A stretch of DNA of 64,000 bases, from NCBI GenBank assembly GCA_003034855.1, contig PZKD01000059.1, forward strand, positions 42,310 through 106,309, written 5' to 3'. Numbering within the stretch: position 1 is the stretch's first letter; each line of letters opens with the position of its first letter. Below are positions 17,312 to 26,938 of the stretch, in pieces. A program made the position numbers and the translations under genes. Below the pieces are notes generated by a model. It searched no databases and was not told where the DNA came from. It saw nothing but the letters and a program-made list of their open reading frames with translations. This stretch comes from an archaeon SCG-AAA382B04 (GTDB lineage Archaea > Halobacteriota > Methanonatronarchaeia > Methanonatronarchaeales > Methanonatronarchaeaceae).

Positions 17312-17761
17312 ATGAGTGACAAAAAGAAAATTGAGCTTTTTGATGTAGGTGTTGCAGAAACCTCTGGTGGAATTGCACCTGCATTAGTTCTTAAAAGTGA
17401 AGATAAATTTTTACCCATCTATGTGGGGTTATCTGAAGCTATTTCTGCTAATAATGGTTTAAAAAATGAAGATTCCTTTCGTCCTTTTGCCCATGACATT
17501 ATCTTAAAGTTCTTGGATAAAAACGATGTAAAGATTGATAAGGTTATAATAGATGATTTAGAAGAGGAAATTTATTTTGCCCAAATAGTCTTAAGAAAAA
17601 ATGGAGAGAAAACGAGAATTGATGCTCGACCTAGTGATAGTATTGCTTTAGCTGTTAGAAAAAATGTTGATATAAAAATCAAAAAATCAATTCTAAAAGA
17701 TTCAAGTAAGAGTGGCGAAGAGATTAAAGAAAAAATGAATTCTTTAGATAATTATCTGTGA
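17312..17761 (+). CDS. Bifunctional nuclease (BFN/DUF151) family protein
   Basis: 149 residues from the ATG at 17312. The BFN domain covers the whole protein: GGIAPALVLKSEDKFLPIYV, LSEAISANNGLKNEDSFRPF, HDIILKFLDKNDVKIDKVII and the signature RIDARPSDSIALAVR. Family members have been reported to act on DNA and RNA, but their cellular role is unclear. The gene lies six bases before trkA. Confidence 0.9.
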   Translation: MSDKKKIELFDVGVAETSGGIAPALVLKSEDKFLPIYVGLSEAISANNGLKNEDSFRPFAHDIILKFLDKNDVKIDKVIIDDLEEEIYFAQIVLRKNGEKTRIDARPSDSIALAVRKNVDIKIKKSILKDSSKSGEEIKEKMNSLDNYL

Positions 17762-17766
17762 TAACT

Positions 17767-18420
17767 ATGTATTTAATAATCGGTGGTTGTGGTCGTTTAG
17801 GGTCAACCCTAGCTAAATTATTTTCAATTGAGGGAAATGAAGTCGTTGTGATTGACAAAAAGGAAGAAGCTTTAAACCGATTGGGAAATGAATTTGGAGG
17901 GTCGAAAATCAAAGGTAACTTCAGTGATCAATCCGTTTTAGAAAATGCTGGAGCTAAAAACGCTGACGCAGTTATTGCTGTAACTGATGAGGATAATACA
18001 AATGTTATTGGTTGTCAAATAGCTAAGGAATTTTTTAATGTAAATAAGACAGTTGCAAGAATAAATGATCCTAAACACAAAAGAACATATGATGAGTTTA
18101 ACATAGATTCACTTATTGCTCCATTTGATGCAGTTACCAATGTTTTTAAGAATGCAGTGATTGAAAAAGACTACATAACTCGAGAGATCATCGGCGAAAA
18201 CGAAATTGAATTAATCGAAGTCAGGGTTGATAAGGATGACTTAGGAACCATCGAAGAATTCAAACCTCCAAAGGGTGTTAGGTTAGTTGCGATAAACAAA
18301 GATGGGGAAGCTAAATTAGCAGAAGCTAGTGACGAAATAAACAAGGGTGACAGACTCTTCTTTTTGATAGAAAGTAGAGAGATTAAAAAGAACAAAGATT
18401 GGCTAAAAAAATGGCGTTAG
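17767..18420 (+). CDS. trkA: Trk potassium uptake protein TrkA (first copy)
   Basis: 217 residues from the ATG at 17767 (a GTG nine bases upstream is also in frame). RCK-N Rossmann domain MYLIIGGCGRLGSTLAKLFS, with GxGxxG-like motif and acidic residue after strand 2 (VVVIDKK), binds NAD(H)/ATP. An RCK-C domain follows from ~residue 135. It regulates the TrkH channel formed by the next gene, whose start overlaps its 3' end. Confidence 0.95.
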   Translation: MYLIIGGCGRLGSTLAKLFSIEGNEVVVIDKKEEALNRLGNEFGGSKIKGNFSDQSVLENAGAKNADAVIAVTDEDNTNVIGCQIAKEFFNVNKTVARINDPKHKRTYDEFNIDSLIAPFDAVTNVFKNAVIEKDYITREIIGENEIELIEVRVDKDDLGTIEEFKPPKGVRLVAINKDGEAKLAEASDEINKGDRLFFLIESREIKKNKDWLKKWR

Positions 18421-19895
18421 TTAACATAGACAAAGAAGAAAAAAAATATTATAGCATAATAATTAGCTATGTTGGGTTAATAGCCCTTTATACTGGTTTT
18501 ACCCTGTTGATACCTCTTTTATTGTTAATCGCATTCCCAGAAGAACTTCACTTGGCTCCAAGTTTTCTTTTATCATCAATTTTGTCTGTTTTAACTGGAT
18601 TTTCACTGTGGCACTTTTTTAAGTGTGAAAAAAACATTTCTTTTGATCTTAGACATTCTACTGTCATTGTTACTTTTGGATGGATTCTAGCTGTACTTTT
18701 TGGATCACTACCTTTCTATTTCTCTGGTGAAATGAGTTTCTTAAACTCAATATTCGAAGCTACCTCCGGCTGGACGACAACTGGTCTTACTATGGTCGTA
18801 ATAGAAAATCAAGTTCCTAATCTTTTGTTGTTTTGGAGAAGTCTAATGCAATTTATAGGAGGAGCAGGTTTAGCTGTCTTGATGTTAACTGCTGTCGTAG
18901 GTTCCACTGATATTGAATCTGGGATGTTTATATCCGAGGCCAAAGAAGACAAATTAATTCCTAGTATCGCTGGCACAACAAAGTTGATAGCTAAAATCTA
19001 TGTTGGATATGTTGTTGTAGGAACATTATTATACATTTTGCTTGGTATGGGTTGGTTTGATGCAATAAATCATTCTATGTGTGCTTTTGCCACAGGTGGT
19101 TTTAGTACAAAAGACAGTAGTTTAGGGGCTTTTTCAGTAAAGATACAAGTAATCACACTCTTATTTATGTTTTTTGGTAATTTAAATTTCGCTTTACATT
19201 ATGAATTACTAAAAGGTAACTTAAAAGAACTATTTCTTGATATAGAGCCTAGAACTTTTTTTAAAATTAGCATTATCTCAATTCCATTGATTTTCTTTTC
19301 TATCCATAAACTTGATAATGTTTTTTCTTATTCTCTTTTACATTCTGTTTTTCAATCAATTTCAGCTTTTACAGGTACAGGATATATGACTCAAGGTGCT
19401 GATGTCTTGTTAGGGTGGGGTGGTCTTCCTTTACTAATTCTAGCTACTCTAATGTTGTTAGGTGCTTCCGCAGGTTCGACAGGAGGGGGGCTAAAACAAC
19501 TAAGAGTGGGTGTTATACTTAAATCGGTTTTTTGGGAATTCAAAAAAAGAATTTTGCCTAAGAGAGCAGTGATTGATACAAGCTTTCGACACATTGGTAA
19601 AGATGTAATGGTTAATAAAGAGGATATGTGGAGCATCATAACTTTTACAACAGTTTTCCTGTCCTTTTATCTATTTGGCGTAATTGTATTTCTTTTACAT
19701 GGTTATTCTCTGGAAGAATCTGTTTTTGAGTTCGCCTCTGCTCAGGCAACTGTGGGATTGACAGTAGAAGTGACAGGTCCGAACATGCCAAATATTTTAA
19801 AAGTTGTTGAAATATTTGGGATGTGGCTAGGGAGATTGGAATTTTGGACTGTATTTACAGGAATTCTCTCTGTATATAGAGATTTAAGAAGGTGA
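18411..19895 (+). CDS. trkH: Trk potassium uptake protein TrkH
   Basis: 494 residues from the ATG at 18411. It is a polytopic channel-like K+ transporter. The four selectivity-filter loops of the TrkH/Ktr family are visible: TSGWTTTGLT, FATGGFSTKD, FTGTGYMTQG and AQATVGLTVEV. The hinge glycine stretch GASAGSTGGGLKQLRV is also present. High-capacity K+ uptake is typical of organisms that balance salt with cytoplasmic potassium. It lies between two trkA genes and overlaps the first. Confidence 0.96.
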   Translation: MALVNIDKEEKKYYSIIISYVGLIALYTGFTLLIPLLLLIAFPEELHLAPSFLLSSILSVLTGFSLWHFFKCEKNISFDLRHSTVIVTFGWILAVLFGSLPFYFSGEMSFLNSIFEATSGWTTTGLTMVVIENQVPNLLLFWRSLMQFIGGAGLAVLMLTAVVGSTDIESGMFISEAKEDKLIPSIAGTTKLIAKIYVGYVVVGTLLYILLGMGWFDAINHSMCAFATGGFSTKDSSLGAFSVKIQVITLLFMFFGNLNFALHYELLKGNLKELFLDIEPRTFFKISIISIPLIFFSIHKLDNVFSYSLLHSVFQSISAFTGTGYMTQGADVLLGWGGLPLLILATLMLLGASAGSTGGGLKQLRVGVILKSVFWEFKKRILPKRAVIDTSFRHIGKDVMVNKEDMWSIITFTTVFLSFYLFGVIVFLLHGYSLEESVFEFASAQATVGLTVEVTGPNMPNILKVVEIFGMWLGRLEFWTVFTGILSVYRDLRR

Positions 19896-19900
19896 TTTTA

Positions 19901-20551
19901 TTGCATATCTTAATTGTTGGTGGTGGAAAAATAGGCACATATTTGGCTGAATCCCTTCAAAAAGAAGGAAACAAGATATCACTCGTTGAAAAAGATGAAG
20001 AAAGGAGTAAAAAATTAGCTAGAGACCTTGAGGCGTTAATTATCAATGGAGATGGAACTAATGTCGAAGTTTTAAGAGATGCTGGAGCTGTTAACGCAGA
20101 TGTACTTGTTGCCGTTACTGATGATGATGACACTAATTTGGTTGCATGCCAATTCGCTAAAAACGAATTTAGTATTAAACGAACAATAGCTAGAGTTAAC
20201 GATGAATCTAAAGAAAGTTTGTTTGAAAATATTGGTGTTGATGATGTTATCCCTATGGCAAATGCTGCCGCAACATCTTTTAAGAACTCCATAAGAACAG
20301 GTCCTTTAAAAACTATTTTCAGTTACGGAGATGAAGACATCAATCTCAACGAAGTTATCGTTAAGGAGGACTCAGAGGTCTTAAATAAAACCTTAGAAGA
20401 GATTAATTTTCCAGAAAATTCCATAGTTGTTTCTATTATAAGAGAAGACAATATCATATTCCCAAGTGGTAAAACCACTCTCAAAAAGGGAGATAAAGTT
20501 CAAATCCTGATGTATTCTAAAGATATTGATAAAATAGAAAAAATATTTTAG
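19901..20551 (+). CDS. trkA: Trk potassium uptake protein TrkA (second copy)
   Basis: 216 residues from a TTG start at 19901. GGTGA lies five bases before it, which is better placed than for the upstream in-frame GTG at 19892. RCK-N: HILIVGGGKIGTYLAESLQK, then LEALIINGDGTNVEVLRDAG; RCK-C from ~residue 135 (INLNEVIVKEDSEVLNKTLE). Two different RCK subunits for one TrkH suggest a hetero-octameric gating ring or alternative regulation. It ends four bases into the convergent pelota gene. Confidence 0.95.
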   Translation: MHILIVGGGKIGTYLAESLQKEGNKISLVEKDEERSKKLARDLEALIINGDGTNVEVLRDAGAVNADVLVAVTDDDDTNLVACQFAKNEFSIKRTIARVNDESKESLFENIGVDDVIPMANAAATSFKNSIRTGPLKTIFSYGDEDINLNEVIVKEDSEVLNKTLEEINFPENSIVVSIIREDNIIFPSGKTTLKKGDKVQILMYSKDIDKIEKIF

Positions 20552-21615
20552 GAACTTATTTTGAACCTCAATAAAGCTGCTAATCCACCAAGAGCCTCAA
20601 GTTTTTCTCCCGGTTCGAATTCTGAACTAAATATCTTAACTTCTCCTCCCTTTTGTCTTGTTTGGTCTATTAATTCTTCTACTTTTTGTGAATCTTTTTT
20701 TCTATCTTCTCTAAGTGTTTTTTCTGAAACTAATAATTCTTCTACAGCTCCTAAGTTTACTGCTTTTTTAACTCCTTCTAGACCATAAGTTGCTTTACCA
20801 TCTTTTGCTATCTCTTTGAGTAATCTTTCCATTAAACGTGATTCATCTGTGATTCTTGATTCCTTCCATATCTTTTCTATTGCTCCTCTCTTAATTGCTT
20901 CATGTATCCCTCTCTCTCCTACACTTGCAGTGTCTTCGACAAAAATGTCTTTTGTTAGTTCTTGATCTGATTTTTTTAGGAAATTATAGAAATCATTTTT
21001 TGTGAAACCTGGTCCAGCTAAAACTATTTTATCAATTTCATTTGTTTTTAAGGTTCTTTTAAGTCTCTTGTTAACTTCTGAAAAGAAATCTGTTCTTCTA
21101 CCTGTCTCTCCTTCTCTTTTTCCAGAGCCTTCTTGTAAGGTAGTGGTTTTTCCTAATCCATGCCTCTTCATAACTCCAATAGTGGCTTCACCTTCTTCTA
21201 TAGCTAATATTGCAACTTTTGGTTTATCTGATTCTTCTACAGCTTTTTCTATTCTCTCTATTTGATCTTTTTTCCATCTTTGTTTTTTAATTAGAATCGC
21301 TTTGTTTTCTTCAATGTTGATGGTGTGGTATCTTCCTATAAAATCTTCTTTTCCTTCTTTTATTATTCCTGCAACTCTTAATCTGCCTGAAAAATCTTGA
21401 TATTCTATTTCCTCTACTTCTATTGTTAGTTCTACTGGTTCTTTCTTTTTATTTTCAGGTCTAATTTTGTCAGAACTATCTTCTTTACTCCTAAAGGTTA
21501 GTGCTCTTACATAATCTCCTTCTTCAACTATATTTCTGATAGTCCAGAAGTCATCTGGGTTTTCTGGAACTATCTTCATTTCTTGTTCTTCAAGGTTTTT
21601 GTGTTCAATCTTCAT
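20548..21615 (-). CDS. pelA: Pelota/Dom34, ribosome rescue factor
   Basis: 355 residues, eRF1-like. N-terminal Sm-like domain (EDFWTIRNIVEEGDYVRALT-type start; TFRSKEDSS), central domain (KPKVAILAIEEGEATIGVMK), C-terminal domain (VNLGAVEELLVSEKTLREDR, KIFSSEFEPGEKLEALGGLA ending AALLRF). It recognises empty-A-site stalled ribosomes and works with ABCE1 to split them. Its start overlaps the end of rqcH by 11 bases on the same strand, so both rescue factors are likely made together. Confidence 0.96.
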   Translation of the reverse strand: MKIEHKNLEEQEMKIVPENPDDFWTIRNIVEEGDYVRALTFRSKEDSSDKIRPENKKKEPVELTIEVEEIEYQDFSGRLRVAGIIKEGKEDFIGRYHTINIEENKAILIKKQRWKKDQIERIEKAVEESDKPKVAILAIEEGEATIGVMKRHGLGKTTTLQEGSGKREGETGRRTDFFSEVNKRLKRTLKTNEIDKIVLAGPGFTKNDFYNFLKKSDQELTKDIFVEDTASVGERGIHEAIKRGAIEKIWKESRITDESRLMERLLKEIAKDGKATYGLEGVKKAVNLGAVEELLVSEKTLREDRKKDSQKVEELIDQTRQKGGEVKIFSSEFEPGEKLEALGGLAALLRFKISS

Positions 21616-23602
21616 TTTTTAACCTAAGTTTTCCTGATGGGAAAAATCGTTCTATTTCGTCTGGTGTGACAAGTTTGTCTACTATTTTTTCTTCTTCTGG
21701 CTTGGCTTCACTTTTTATGTAAGCCGTTATTTTTTGGGAAATCTTTCCTCTATTTTGGTCTCCTGGAATTATTTTTTTGTAATATTCGGCATGTTCTTCA
21801 ACGGCTGAAGGAGGTCCACCTATCACCCTTGTTAATTCATCTATTTCTATTCCGACTGCGTATTCAAGTTGTATGCTTCGATAATATTTCCTATCTCCTC
21901 GGATCACGAAGCTCCCCTTCTCTATATACTCTCCACTTTCAGGTGTCTTTGTCACTTGGTCTGGTTTTACTTGGTAAACGTCAGCTGAGTAATAGTTTTT
22001 CCATGCTTCAGAGTTGCATGCTGCAAATTTTGCGGCTTCTTTTTTTGTTTTTTTAGGTATTTGCTCTCCTTCTGCTTTGATTATTGTTGCTGATCCTCCT
22101 TCTATTTGGGAATGAAGGAATAAATCTCCTTTTTGCATGTGTTTTTTAACAATTTCTTCGTTTTGTGTGGCATTTCTTCCTCCTATAACTAAGAAATCAT
22201 CTGAGCTTTTAAACCAGCGATATTCATCATACCAGTGTTCTTTGTTTCGTATTTTCTTCTGAGGGGATCCTCTAACTTCGAAGCTTTCTTTACCCTTTGA
22301 TTCTACCTTTTCTATTATTTTTTGTGTTTCTTTTGCGGCTTTTCTGGCTCCTTTTGCTTTTCTTTTCTTTTTCTTAGCTTCTTCATATTTTTGAGTTGCA
22401 TTTTCGGTTAAAGATTTTCTTATATCTATTTCAACTTCTTCATCATCTAATTGAGCTGTTACTTTAGCCTTATCTTCTTCTATTGAAGATATTAAATTAG
22501 AAGCTCCTATTTCTTGGTTTTTTGCTTCTTTTAGTTTTTCTTTTATTTCTTTCCAGCTGTAATTACTCCTTGCCTTTTCAATTGTCGATAATAGTTCATC
22601 TAATTTTTTGAAGTATTTATAAATTAGATCTCCTTTTTTTATGCCATCTTCATAATCTTTTTCATATTGTTCAGCGGTTTGAAGTTGTCCTTCTTTCCTT
22701 CCTTTTAGTGAATTAAGCCTATCTAGGTATTTTTTGTTCTTTTTATCTTCAACTTCGTTTATTTCTCTTTTACTAAAGAATTCGTCAAGTGCTTGGTTAA
22801 AGGAATCATATTCTTCTTTTCTGTTTCCTTCGTATTTTTTAAGAGAGATTGGTAATACATCAACCATTTCATTGTCTTCATAAACTATTTGAGGAGTTAT
22901 ATCTCCTTCATTTAGTTTTGAGAAAATATTTTTTATTGAAGAAAACACTTTGTCAATTTCCTTTTGATTTAATTCACTTATGGATTTATTTTTATCTACT
23001 TCAGCTCTAGAACAAATTTCTTCTGCATATAAGCCTCCAAGGCTCATTTGAGTGGCTATAGTTCTAACTAAATCTGATTCGGATTCTTCGAGTATTTTTT
23101 TAAATTTTTCTTTTGTTATTTCTCTTGGATTTATATTAGAAGGTGGATATTGGTATTTTTCACCTTTTTTGATGATTCTATCTTTAAATTCTTCTCTTCT
23201 CAAGCATGCAATTATTTCATTTTCTTGATTACATAAGATGACATTTCCATTCCCAAATAATTCACAAATTATTCTGTATTTTTGTTCCCTTTCTATTTCC
23301 CATTCTATCACCCTATCGAGGTTATGTTGATTAAATTCTTTTAGATTAGCATTTTTGGTGTATTTTCTTAGTATCATTGGAAAATCAGGTGGTCTTTCTG
23401 GAGCGGGTCTTGGATAATTTGTGAAATGGATTCTTTTTCCTGCTTCAACTATTAAGTTCTTTTTTCCTTGATCGTAGTGATAGAATTTGAATAATAATTC
23501 GTTTTTGGTTAATTGATAAGATTTTTCCACTTTTGCGTCTCTCATCTTATTGAGTTCGCTTAGTATTGCTGCAATATCGACACTCGTCATTTTTTCTTTC
23601 AT
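21605..23602 (-). CDS. rqcH: RqcH/NEMF (NFACT) ribosome quality control protein
   Basis: 665 residues from the ATG at 23602 (two TTG codons lie upstream in frame; another ATG gives MTSVDIAAILSEL). NFACT-N domain with MTSVDIAAILSELNKMRDAK and EREQKYRIICELFGNGNVIL; helix-hairpin-helix region ~170-240; a long coiled coil ~280-440 with a very basic segment (EAKKKKRKAKGARKAA); NFACT-R domain with NKEHWYDEYRWFKSSDDFLV, GGRNATQNEEIV and the DLFLHSQIEGGSATII pattern. RqcH binds the 50S-peptidyl-tRNA complex after ribosome splitting and directs C-terminal alanine-type tailing in bacteria. Operon partner is pelota. Confidence 0.95.
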   Translation of the reverse strand: MKEKMTSVDIAAILSELNKMRDAKVEKSYQLTKNELLFKFYHYDQGKKNLIVEAGKRIHFTNYPRPAPERPPDFPMILRKYTKNANLKEFNQHNLDRVIEWEIEREQKYRIICELFGNGNVILCNQENEIIACLRREEFKDRIIKKGEKYQYPPSNINPREITKEKFKKILEESESDLVRTIATQMSLGGLYAEEICSRAEVDKNKSISELNQKEIDKVFSSIKNIFSKLNEGDITPQIVYEDNEMVDVLPISLKKYEGNRKEEYDSFNQALDEFFSKREINEVEDKKNKKYLDRLNSLKGRKEGQLQTAEQYEKDYEDGIKKGDLIYKYFKKLDELLSTIEKARSNYSWKEIKEKLKEAKNQEIGASNLISSIEEDKAKVTAQLDDEEVEIDIRKSLTENATQKYEEAKKKKRKAKGARKAAKETQKIIEKVESKGKESFEVRGSPQKKIRNKEHWYDEYRWFKSSDDFLVIGGRNATQNEEIVKKHMQKGDLFLHSQIEGGSATIIKAEGEQIPKKTKKEAAKFAACNSEAWKNYYSADVYQVKPDQVTKTPESGEYIEKGSFVIRGDRKYYRSIQLEYAVGIEIDELTRVIGGPPSAVEEHAEYYKKIIPGDQNRGKISQKITAYIKSEAKPEEEKIVDKLVTPDEIERFFPSGKLRLKNED

Positions 23603-23718
23603 TTTCAACAATTATTTGATTTATTTTTTCCTTATTTCTTGTTGCTAAGAGAATATTAAAAAAGGTTATAAGTGATATTAGGTAAAAAGATAGTTAAAAT
23701 ATTTTTGAGGTGCTAGGA

Positions 23719-24012
23719 TTGGGAGATAAATCTGAGTATTATACTTCATTGAAAAAAACAGGATTATCTAGTATTTTAGGATTATTGGGAGGGGTTGTTG
23801 CTTATTATATTGCAGGTCCTTCCTTAGCTGCATTAAAGCAAAAAGAGCCTTTTGGTCTTTTATTTTTGCTTTTTCTTGTATGGATTCAACAGAGTTTATT
23901 TCCTTTGATTGATGTTGATCCAGATGAGTTTAGTGGTAAAGACTGGGCATTTATTGGTTTAATGACTCTTTCTTTCGGATTCATTTCTTGGTCTTTGCTT
24001 TTAAATCTATAG
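23719..24012 (+). CDS. EMC6-like archaeal membrane protein
   Basis: 97 residues from a TTG start at 23719, five bases after GAGGTGC. Three hydrophobic segments: GLSSILGLLGGVVAYYIAG, PFGLLFLLFLVWIQQSLFPL and the end DWAFIGLMTLSFGFISWSLL. The KDW-x-G-x-MT...W-x-LLLN ending is what I recall of the archaeal EMC6 family, a subunit of the insertase related to the ER membrane complex. Its 3' end lies 20 bases before the ABCE1 gene. An EMC3-like gene is present at 1867. Confidence 0.75.
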   Translation: MGDKSEYYTSLKKTGLSSILGLLGGVVAYYIAGPSLAALKQKEPFGLLFLLFLVWIQQSLFPLIDVDPDEFSGKDWAFIGLMTLSFGFISWSLLLNL

Positions 24013-24032
24013 TAGATCTTAGGTTTAGAAAT

Positions 24033-25790
24033 ATGAGAATTGCAGTTGTGGATAAAGAAAAGTGTCAGCCAAAGAAGTGTTCTAAGGAGTGTATTAATTT
24101 TTGTCCTAGGGTGAGAGCTGGTGATGACACTATTGTGATGGGAGAAGATAACAAACCTATTATTAGTGAAGAACTCTGTATTGGATGTAATATTTGTGTT
24201 AGGAAATGTCCCTTTAACGCTATCAAGATAATCAATTTACCTGAGGAACTCGATGAAGAAGAGGTTCATAGATATGGAGAAAATGGTTTCACTCTGTATA
24301 GGTTACCTCATCCTCATAAAGATTATGTAACTGGTTTGTTAGGTCCAAATGGTATTGGTAAAACAACTGCAGTTAATATATTATCTGGTGAATTCAAACC
24401 TAACCTTGGAAAGAAGAATGCTAGTTGGGAAGATATTTTTGATTTTTTTGCAGGTTCAATATTGCAAAGCCATTTTAAGTTGTTAAAAGATGAGGAAATA
24501 GATGTTTCTTACAAACCACAGTATATTAAATCAATCCCTAAGGTTCAAAATGGTGTTATCGAGGATTTATTAGAAAAAACAGATGAAAGAGGTAACATTA
24601 ACCAAATAATGAGTGATTTAGATCTTTTAGATATAAAAGATAGGGATTTAAGTGTTTTAAGTGGTGGTGAATTACAAAGAGTGGCGATTGCCGCTTGTTT
24701 GAGTAGAGATGCAGATATATATTTTTTAGATGAAATAACACCTTTTTTAGATATTTATCAACGAAAAAATGTTTCTAAATTAATTAGGAATGTTTCTGAA
24801 AATAATAAGGTAATTATTGTTGAACACGATTTGGCTATTTTGGATATGTTAGCTGATAAAGTTCATCTCGCTTATGGTGAACCAGGAGGGTATGGAGTAG
24901 TTACTCAACCAAAGGGTGTTAGGAGAGGTATAAACCAATATTTAGATGGCTATCTTCCTGATGAAAATGTGAGGATAAGGGAGCAAAAAATTGAATTTGA
25001 GGATGCTACCGCCATTTCCTCTGTCGAAGGGAAAACATTAATCAGTTATCCTTCTTTTGCAAAAACATATCAAGACTTTAGTCTCTCTGTTAATGAAGGA
25101 GAATTGTATGAAAGCGAGATTGTTGGAGTTGTTGGAGCCAATGCTATTGGAAAAAGTACAATGATTAAAGCATTTGCAGGGGAAGTTGAACCTGATAACT
25201 CAGAGATAAACTATGACATATCTGTTTCTTATAAACCTCAGTATGTTGAAGGAGATTTTGAAGGTAGTGTAGAAGCATTCTTATCTAGAATAACAAGTGA
25301 TTATGGAACCTCCTATTATAAAACTAATATTCTAAAACCATTATCTCTTGAAGACTTATTAGAATCTAAGGTTAACGATCTGAGTGGTGGTGAATTACAA
25401 AGGCTGGCGATTGCCGCTTGTTTGAGTAGAGAAGCTGATGTATATTTATTAGATGAACCTTCTGCCCACCTAGATGTTGAGCAAAGAACTATGGCTATAA
25501 AAACGATTCAAGATGTGGTTTCAGATGAGGAAAGTACTGCTTTAGTTGTAGATCATGATATTTATATGATTGACTTATTGAGCGATAGGTTAATGGTTTT
25601 TGAAGGGGAACCAGGGGTTAAAGGTGTTGCCAGAGGCCCCTTCAATATGGAAGAGGGTATGAATAATTTCTTAGATACCTTAGGAATCACTTTTAGAAGA
25701 GATGAGGATACTGGCAGGCCCCGAATCAATAAATTTGGTTCCCATTTAGATAGGAAACAAAAGAATAACAACAATTATTATTATCTCTGA
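24033..25790 (+). CDS. ABCE1/Rli1 ribosome-splitting ATPase
   Basis: 585 residues from the ATG at 24033. N-terminal 2x[4Fe-4S] domain: C11, C16, C20, C24 (EKCQPKKCSKECINFCP) and ELCIGCNICVRKCPF. Two ABC cassettes: Walker A GPNGIGKTT and GANAIGKST; signature LSGGELQR twice; Walker B DIYFLDE and DVYLLDE; hinge segments. ABCE1 splits ribosomes after termination or with Pelota. The first cassette has FLDEITPFLD where most copies read FLDEPSSYLD. The gene is divergent from rqcH-pelA. The C-terminus ends in an odd Asn/Tyr-rich tail (KNNNNYYYL). Confidence 0.97.
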   Translation: MRIAVVDKEKCQPKKCSKECINFCPRVRAGDDTIVMGEDNKPIISEELCIGCNICVRKCPFNAIKIINLPEELDEEEVHRYGENGFTLYRLPHPHKDYVTGLLGPNGIGKTTAVNILSGEFKPNLGKKNASWEDIFDFFAGSILQSHFKLLKDEEIDVSYKPQYIKSIPKVQNGVIEDLLEKTDERGNINQIMSDLDLLDIKDRDLSVLSGGELQRVAIAACLSRDADIYFLDEITPFLDIYQRKNVSKLIRNVSENNKVIIVEHDLAILDMLADKVHLAYGEPGGYGVVTQPKGVRRGINQYLDGYLPDENVRIREQKIEFEDATAISSVEGKTLISYPSFAKTYQDFSLSVNEGELYESEIVGVVGANAIGKSTMIKAFAGEVEPDNSEINYDISVSYKPQYVEGDFEGSVEAFLSRITSDYGTSYYKTNILKPLSLEDLLESKVNDLSGGELQRLAIAACLSREADVYLLDEPSAHLDVEQRTMAIKTIQDVVSDEESTALVVDHDIYMIDLLSDRLMVFEGEPGVKGVARGPFNMEEGMNNFLDTLGITFRRDEDTGRPRINKFGSHLDRKQKNNNNYYYL

Positions 25791-26935
25791 TTCTTTACAA
25801 AATCATTTATCTTGTTTAGCGCTAGATTTAGTTCTTTTTTACCTGTTGAAAATGAAATTCTTATGAAACCTTCTCCTGCTTCTCCAAAAGCTGTTCCAGG
25901 AACCACAGCCACTTTTTTTCGGTCTAATAATTTTTCTGCGAACTCTTTTGAACTTAAATTTGTTGAAGTTATTTTGGGAAATACATAGAAAGATCCATCG
26001 GGTTCATAGTGATCTAATCCAATTTTTTCTAATTTATTAACTACTAATTTTTTTCTTCGCCTATATTTATTGATCATTTCTTCTACATCTGGCCTAGCAT
26101 TTTTTAATGCTTCTATTGCTGCTTTTTGTGATAGTATAGGTGCGCAGAGCATTGTGTATTGGTGTATTTTATTCATTGTTTTAATTATTTCTTCTTTACC
26201 TACTGCATATCCAATTCTCCAACCAGTCATAGCGTATGATTTTGAAAAACCATCTAACAATATCAAGTTGTCTTTTGCGTTTTTTATTTCTAATGATGAG
26301 GTTTTTTCTCCTTCAAAGACCATGTCACTATATATCTCATCACTAATTAACCAAATATCGTTTTCTTTAGCTATTTTAAAAATATTTTTGAGTTTCTCTT
26401 TACTTATACATGTGCCTGTAGGGTTGTTGGGATAATTTATAACTATTGCAACAGTTTTGTCAGTTATTTTTTGTTTAATATCTTCGAAGTTGGGTTTAAA
26501 TCCATTTTTAAGTTCTGTTGTAACTTTTTTGACTTTTCCACCAGCAAAATTGACGCATGGGTTATAAGAAACATAGGAGGGTTCCATTATCACTACTTCA
26601 TCTCCTTCATCAACTATGGCTCTTATTGCAAGGTCATATGCTTCACTTACTCCTGTGGTTATCAAAACTTCGTTTTGTGGATCAAAATTTTTTGAATATT
26701 CGTTTCTTATTTTTTCGGAGATTAATTTCCTTAGTTTGAGTAAACCTTTATTCGATGTGTAAGAAGTGTATCCTGCTTCCAAAGAATATATTCCTGATTC
26801 CCTAATTCTCCAAGGAGTGACAAAATCAGGTTCCCCCACCCCTAGGGAGATTACATCATCCATTCCTACAACTAATTCAAAAAATTCTCTTATTCCTGAA
26901 GGTGGAACGGACTTAACTTTTTTGGAAGTTTTCAT
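25781..26935 (-). CDS. Aspartate/aromatic aminotransferase family (PLP, fold type I)
   Basis: 384 residues, class I/II aminotransferase. Visible motifs: ISLGVGEPDFVTPW, LITTGVSEAYDLAIRAIVDE, INYPNNPTGTCISKE, and the PLP lysine in DGFSKSYAMTGWRIGYAVG, plus the C-terminal GFIRISFSTG arginine. Likely transfers an amino group between an amino acid and a 2-oxo acid; the exact substrate is not clear. It lies three bases after an Lrp-type regulator, a pairing common in archaea. The 3' end overlaps the convergent ABCE1 gene by 10 bases. Confidence 0.92.
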   Translation of the reverse strand: MKTSKKVKSVPPSGIREFFELVVGMDDVISLGVGEPDFVTPWRIRESGIYSLEAGYTSYTSNKGLLKLRKLISEKIRNEYSKNFDPQNEVLITTGVSEAYDLAIRAIVDEGDEVVIMEPSYVSYNPCVNFAGGKVKKVTTELKNGFKPNFEDIKQKITDKTVAIVINYPNNPTGTCISKEKLKNIFKIAKENDIWLISDEIYSDMVFEGEKTSSLEIKNAKDNLILLDGFSKSYAMTGWRIGYAVGKEEIIKTMNKIHQYTMLCAPILSQKAAIEALKNARPDVEEMINKYRRRKKLVVNKLEKIGLDHYEPDGSFYVFPKITSTNLSSKEFAEKLLDRKKVAVVPGTAFGEAGEGFIRISFSTGKKELNLALNKINDFVKNQR

Positions 26936-26938
26936 TTT

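Noticed and set aside
17758..17766. GTG at 17758 as the trkA start
   Set aside because: The ATG at 17767 gives the standard N-terminus directly before the Rossmann strand.
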